From an uncultured Clostridia bacterium (lineage in GTDB: Bacteria; Bacillota; Clostridia; Oscillospirales; Acutalibacteraceae), in assembly GCA_937897215.1 (NCBI GenBank), contig CALCBQ010000202.1:1-12878 (forward strand): a stretch of 12,878 nucleotides of DNA. The letters run 5' to 3'. The position numbers were made by a program, and so were the translations under genes. Position 1 is the stretch's first letter; every line of letters begins with the position of its first letter. Positions 11,736 through 12,878 of the stretch are shown here, in pieces. Under the pieces are notes generated by a model, which was given only the letters and a program-made list of their open reading frames with translations, made no database searches and had not been told where the DNA came from.

Positions 11736-12878
11736 ATGAGCGACCAGATTAAAAACACAATTGAAGAAGAGGTTATGGATACGGTTGTTACCGAAACTTA
11801 TGACGCCTCTGCCATTCAAGTTCTTGAAGGACTTGAAGCCGTAAGAAAGCGTCCGGGTATGTATATCGGTTCAACAGGACCTAAGGGACTTCATCACCTG
11901 GTTTATGAAATTGTCGATAACTCAATCGACGAAGCACTTGCAGGTTATTGTTCACATATTGAGGTTGAAATTTTACCTGACAATATTATTACAGTACGCG
12001 ACAATGGTCGTGGTATTCCTGTTGGTATCAATGAACAGCAAGGACTTCCTGCAGTTACGGTTGTATTGACTGTTCTTCACGCAGGTGGTAAGTTCGGTGG
12101 TAGTGGTTATAAAGTATCAGGTGGTTTGCATGGTGTTGGTTCATCAGTAGTAAATGCACTTTCAGAATGGTTTGTAGTAGAAGTTAGTCAAAACGGACAC
12201 ATCCACCGTCAAAAATTTGAGCGTGGTAATATTGCAACTGAACTTGAAATTGTAGGGGATACAGACGAAACAGGAACATTTATTATGTTTAAAGCTGACC
12301 CTGAAATCTTCACAGAAACTACTGTTTATGAATATGAAGTTTTACAGAGAAGACTTCGTGAACAGGCATTCTTGAATGCAGGTCTTTCAGTTACACTTAC
12401 AGATAAGCGCGACCCAGAAAATATTGTAGAAGAAAATTTCTGCTATGAGGGTGGTATTAAATCATTCGTTGATTATATTAACACAAGCCGTGGTCTTACA
12501 CCTGTTGTTGATGATATTATGCACTTTACAACAGTAAGTGGCGACAGAAGTGCAGAAGTTTCAATCTCATATAACGATGGTTATAATGAAATTATTTTGA
12601 GTTTTGCTAACGGTGTTCGAACAATCGACGGCGGTACTCACGAAAATGGTTTTAAAACTGCACTTACTCGTGTATTTAATGAATACGGCAGAAAATTCAA
12701 ACTTTTAAAAGATAACGATAAAAATCTTTCAGGTGATGATGTTCGTGAAGGTCTTACTGCAGTTATCAGTGTAAAACTTACTGAAGCAGAGTTTGAAGGA
12801 CAGACAAAAGGTAAGCTTGGTAATACAGAAATGCAGACTATTGTGTCAAAGATGATGTATGAAAAGCTTATGACATAT
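11736..12878 (+). CDS. gyrB: DNA gyrase subunit B (partial, runs off the window)
   Basis: ATPase subunit of DNA gyrase, which introduces negative supercoils. 381 codons are present and the reading frame is open at the window edge; the toprim domain and C-terminus are missing. The GHKL ATPase region shows EIVDNSIDEALAG (58-70, Asn62 for Mg/ATP), DNGRGIPV and the ATP-lid GGLHGVGSSVVNALS. The transducer domain has QTKGKLGN with the lysine that contacts the gamma phosphate. GGAGGA (11725-11730) is 5 nt before the ATG. The N-terminus has about 17 residues more than E. coli GyrB before YDASAIQVLEGLEAVRKRPG, mostly acidic. The position after recF-remB identifies it as gyrB rather than parE. Confidence 0.96.
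   Translation, partial: MSDQIKNTIEEEVMDTVVTETYDASAIQVLEGLEAVRKRPGMYIGSTGPKGLHHLVYEIVDNSIDEALAGYCSHIEVEILPDNIITVRDNGRGIPVGINEQQGLPAVTVVLTVLHAGGKFGGSGYKVSGGLHGVGSSVVNALSEWFVVEVSQNGHIHRQKFERGNIATELEIVGDTDETGTFIMFKADPEIFTETTVYEYEVLQRRLREQAFLNAGLSVTLTDKRDPENIVEENFCYEGGIKSFVDYINTSRGLTPVVDDIMHFTTVSGDRSAEVSISYNDGYNEIILSFANGVRTIDGGTHENGFKTALTRVFNEYGRKFKLLKDNDKNLSGDDVREGLTAVISVKLTEAEFEGQTKGKLGNTEMQTIVSKMMYEKLMTY

Overview
This window is a chromosomal replication-origin region from a low-GC Firmicute, most likely a Clostridia member of the Oscillospirales/Ruminococcaceae type. The evidence is the gene order rpmH-rnpA-yidD-yidC-jag to the left and dnaA-dnaN-yaaA(S4)-recF-remB-gyrB to the right, AT-rich intergenic DNA, strong AGGAGG ribosome binding sites, TTG starts, and hairpin-rich intergenic repeats of a kind common in gut Clostridia. 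The family-level placement is inference.

Layout. Everything left of about 7030 is on the minus strand and everything right of about 7310 is on the plus strand, so all genes are co-directional with forks leaving an origin at about 7.1-9.0 kb. Left arm, in transcription order: rpmH (L34), rnpA (RNase P protein), yidD, yidC, jag/khpB, a repeat-filled gap, mnmG (containing a perfect parS site), a second repeat, rsmE, and an RsmF-like m5C methyltransferase. The usual mnmE, rsmG and parA/parB neighbours are absent. Right arm: dnaA, dnaN, an S4-domain gene, recF, remB (DUF370) and gyrB, which is cut by the window edge. Several of these are translationally coupled (1-nt overlaps at yaaA/recF and recF/remB).

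Origin. Two non-coding blocks flank dnaA. The rpmH-dnaA block (7031-7456) has a full-consensus sigma-A promoter for rpmH, an extended -10 promoter for dnaA, a palindromic pair of DnaA-box-like sites and a very AT-rich tract. The dnaA-dnaN block (8780-9003) holds a head-to-tail cluster of 9-mers of the form TTTTNAACA. It ends in a box, a GC-rich patch and a row of trinucleotides resembling the basal unwinding system (DnaA-trio) of Bacillus subtilis. I see no canonical TTATCCACA box in either block. The DnaA helix-turn-helix signature is NHSTV instead of DHTTV, so protein and site may have changed together. This is the most interesting observation in the window.

How the genes work together: dnaA, dnaN, recF and gyrB serve initiation, clamp loading, gap repair and supercoiling. 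rpmH, rnpA, yidD, yidC and jag link ribosome and tRNA maturation to membrane insertion. mnmG, rsmE and the RsmF-like gene modify tRNA and 16S rRNA. Nothing suggests phage, transposase, CRISPR or toxin cargo; the only mobile-looking material is the intergenic repeat family.
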